Source of the DNA: Gracilaria caudata
Taxonomy: Eukaryota > Rhodophyta > Florideophyceae > Gracilariales > Gracilariaceae
Direction: 5' to 3'
Length of the DNA: 19,030 bases
Assembly (NCBI GenBank): GCA_030374735.1
Contig: JASCIV010000471.1
Location: 1-19,030, forward strand
Positions 17,258-19,030 of the stretch are shown here, piece by piece. Every line of letters starts with the position of its first letter. The stretch's first letter is position 1. Both the position numbers and the translations under genes were made by a program. The notes below the pieces were generated by a model. It was not told the origin of the DNA, did not search any database, and saw nothing but the letters and a program-made list of their open reading frames with translations.

Positions 17258-17520
17258 TTAAAAGATTATATTTATTTGTCAAAACACACGTTTTAGACAA
17301 AAACAATGCATGTGTTGTACCTTTTTCTCAAGATCTTCAGCAACTGATTGCGGTTATGTCTGTTAGCTTTGTCTACGTTGTACAAAATTTGCTGACCACG
17401 CAATTCAAAACTATGTCACACAAGGCCTTAAAACAAGCCCAAGTTTTTCTATACCAGCGGCAGCTACAGTGCACGGCGCATGTACCCTATCATCCCCCTG
17501 TTGCAGTGTGGGACGCATAA
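17242..17520 (+). CDS. Hypothetical ORF, 92 codons (weak)
   Basis: This frame is open from a GTG/ATG-type start near 17242 to TAA 17518-17520, with one hydrophobic segment (LIAVMSVSFVYVVQNLL, about residues 34-50) that could be a membrane helix. No recognisable domain and no neighbour context. Confidence 0.2.
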   Translation: MCWEQLKRLYLFVKTHVLDKNNACVVPFSQDLQQLIAVMSVSFVYVVQNLLTTQFKTMSHKALKQAQVFLYQRQLQCTAHVPYHPPVAVWDA

Positions 17521-18360
17521 GACTTTTGATCTAACTAGCAAATAGAACAGCCGTAACATGAATACATTCACATTGATTAGCAAGTACTGTGAACCAGTAT
17601 AATTAAAAACAAAAAACGAGGTATATATACAAAAACTCCTCAAAAAAGAGTTTACGTAGACAAAAATTAAAATGCCTTGATAAACGATGTAGTACGTTTG
17701 ATATAAACGTTTTGCTGCAGCATGTTGCGAGGCACATTACAGTCTGAAACGTGCGTTCACCACGCTGCAAAACGCAGCTCCACGCTTTGCGGTGTGCGTG
17801 CAGCACACATCAGCGATACATGCTGCAAAGAGCGGCAAGCGGCTGGCAAAAACCAAGAAGTTGACGTTTCAATGCGTGCGTGTGGTGAGTCACAGAGGAC
17901 TTGTTGCAGCCAACAGTAGCACAGATTTTCTTGCGCCTTCGAACTGCAAAAATCAGCTAACCGCACGTGGCGTATCGCATCGTGCTGTAGATTGAGCGCA
18001 GCACTCAACAGCGTCACGTTATCGGCAAGCGCCTGGGGACGTGTTCTATATTGCTGAAGTCCCCTCACTTCAATTCGCAGCATACCGCAGAGCTGGCCCT
18101 GATTGGGCGCAAGAGAAAGATGTTTGACCGTGCGCTACGCACCTTGTATACTTTTGTCATGTGATTGGCTGCTTGAAATGAATATCTACAGTTATAGCCT
18201 GTTACGGACTGGCCGAACAATTTTGATCAAAACGCGTCTGGATCAGTATGGAATTGATTTGCTTTGACTCACGTGCACAAGGAAACGACGCATTTGCGCT
18301 CTCGTAGTCTCAATTGACACGCCTCTCCTCTGTGTACCAGGTAAAAGTGCATTTAGTGTA
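17521..18360. other. Interval without supported gene
   Basis: Overlapping frames at 17722-17995 (+) and 17757-18083 (-) are both open and unrecognised. Related short sequences (TTTTGCTGCAG near 17710, GCTGCAAAACG near 17764) form a loose inverted repeat. The rest is A+T-rich and featureless. Confidence 0.4.
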
Positions 18361-18549
18361 TTGCAATGCTCCGAAGGGGAAAAGACGACGAAGGTGTCCG
18401 AAACGTTCCTATCGAAGGGCAGCAGAGCAGACACAATTCTCTCTGGGAAAGCACAACAAGCCAGGTGTAAGCCGGGGCCACCCATCACGACGGAGCGAGA
18501 AAGAGATGTAGAGACAAGAACCGGGAATCCGGGAGATTCATCCGATGAG
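18361..18549 (+). repeat. Direct repeat, copy 1 (~188 bp)
   Basis: It matches 18841-19030 over its length at about 80% by eye, at an offset of 479-480 bp with few small indels. Shared anchors are GCAATG.CCCGAAGGGGA-like starts, GTCCGAAAC, AGCAGAGC.GACA, GGTGTAAGCCGG, CACGACGGAGCG and CCGATGAG. One frame gives similar peptides in both copies (EGEKTTK-SET, GSRAD, GKAQ-A-CKP), so either DNA or protein may be what is kept. Confidence 0.8.
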
Positions 18550-18620
18550 TTAATAGTCCACGGATGTGGGGGAGCGCGGATCTACAAGTGAGACGGGTCG
18601 CGCGATAGTAGCGTGGCCAC

Positions 18621-18646
18621 GAGAAGGGAAAAGGAGGGAAGGGAAA
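18621..18646 (+). other. 26-base purine tract followed by TGTAGG
   Basis: An uninterrupted A/G run lies between the two direct repeats and is followed at 18647 by TGTAGGACGGTCCT, a 5'-TG with a small palindrome. That is how a polypurine tract meets the start of a 3' LTR, but no matching 5' LTR or primer-binding site is seen in the window. Confidence 0.35.
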
Positions 18647-18840
18647 TGTAGGACGGTCCTGTAATACTAGTGATACACCTTGTACGAGGTCAAAAGCGAC
18701 AATAGAAAGAAACACTCCGAATACAGGGTTCTGAAGGACGCAGGGTGGATGAAATTCTGTGTGCAACTGGATCTTTCTCAAGTTGTGGCGAAAGATCCGC
18801 AAAGGCGGCGAAGTTCAGGACCAAGGAAGCCGGTTGTGTA

Positions 18841-19030
18841 GTGCAATGCCCCGAAGGGGAGAAGACCACGAAGGCGTCCGAAACCTCCCTCTCACAGGGG
18901 AGCAGAGCGGACAGAGCTCTCTATGGAAAGGCACAACGAGCCGGGTGTAAGCCGGTGCCAGACCGTCACGACGGAGCGTAGAGAGATGTAGAACAGAGAA
19001 CCGGTGATCCGGGATATCCTCCGATGAGGC
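18841..19030 (+). repeat. Direct repeat, copy 2 (reaches window end)
   Basis: Second copy of the ~188-bp unit. Its last shared anchor CCGATGAG sits at 19021-19028, so the homology may continue beyond the window. The 290 bp between copies is not itself repeated here. Confidence 0.8.

Noticed and set aside
18390..18550. CGAAAC and CCGATGAG in the direct repeats as a hammerhead ribozyme (retrozyme-like)
   Set aside because: The conserved core requires CTGATGA followed within a short stem by GAAA; here the first base differs, the order is reversed and the distance is about 145 bases.

Overview
This window looks like a transposable-element graveyard from a eukaryotic nuclear genome. I recognise no housekeeping gene, rRNA or tRNA. 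The recognisable pieces are: a Ty3/gypsy chromovirus pol (RNase H end, integrase, GPY/F module, chromodomain); a second, unrelated Ty3/gypsy reverse-transcriptase fragment; a Ty1/copia RNase H fragment; a Tnp2-like (CACTA/EnSpm) transposase; and a Myb/SANT-like gene resembling the DUF6818 type. From memory of those families this mix fits an oomycete-like stramenopile or possibly a red alga. That assignment is inference; no single sequence in the window proves it.

Layout. 1-445: an open frame entering from the left edge encodes an 18-residue Gly-rich repeat. 447-2893 (+): 5'-truncated chromovirus pol, with several frameshifts and four in-frame stops; one stop lies exactly where the third catalytic acid of the integrase belongs. 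2894-3822: non-coding, with a regular 24-25 bp array of the near-palindrome AACCARATGGTT. 3823-6488 (-): a large decayed open frame of about 810-890 codons, gag-like or an antisense ORF of the same element. 6492-9151: GC-rich DNA with only weak small ORFs, one of them Cys/His-rich. 9152-10326 (-): broken Myb/SANT-like gene with a possible TATA box and CRE-like palindrome upstream, and a palindrome-rich insertion inside it. 11110-11576 (-): copia RNase H end, touching a gypsy RT fragment on the + strand (11570-11923). 12963-14205 (-): nuclear-type protein gene with one frameshift, oriented away from the Tnp2-like transposase (15071-16687, +). 18361-19030: two diverged direct repeats about 480 bp apart, with a 26-base purine tract between them.

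How the parts relate. The strongest candidates for something undescribed are the chromovirus pol facing a long antisense frame, the two sharing the ACCARATGGT motif, and the divergent gene pair (basic Ser/Asp-rich protein plus Tnp2-like transposase), which may be the two genes of one DNA transposon. All of the recognised element genes are degenerate. The reading frames in 3823-6488 and 12963-16687 are the least damaged, so these look younger than the rest.
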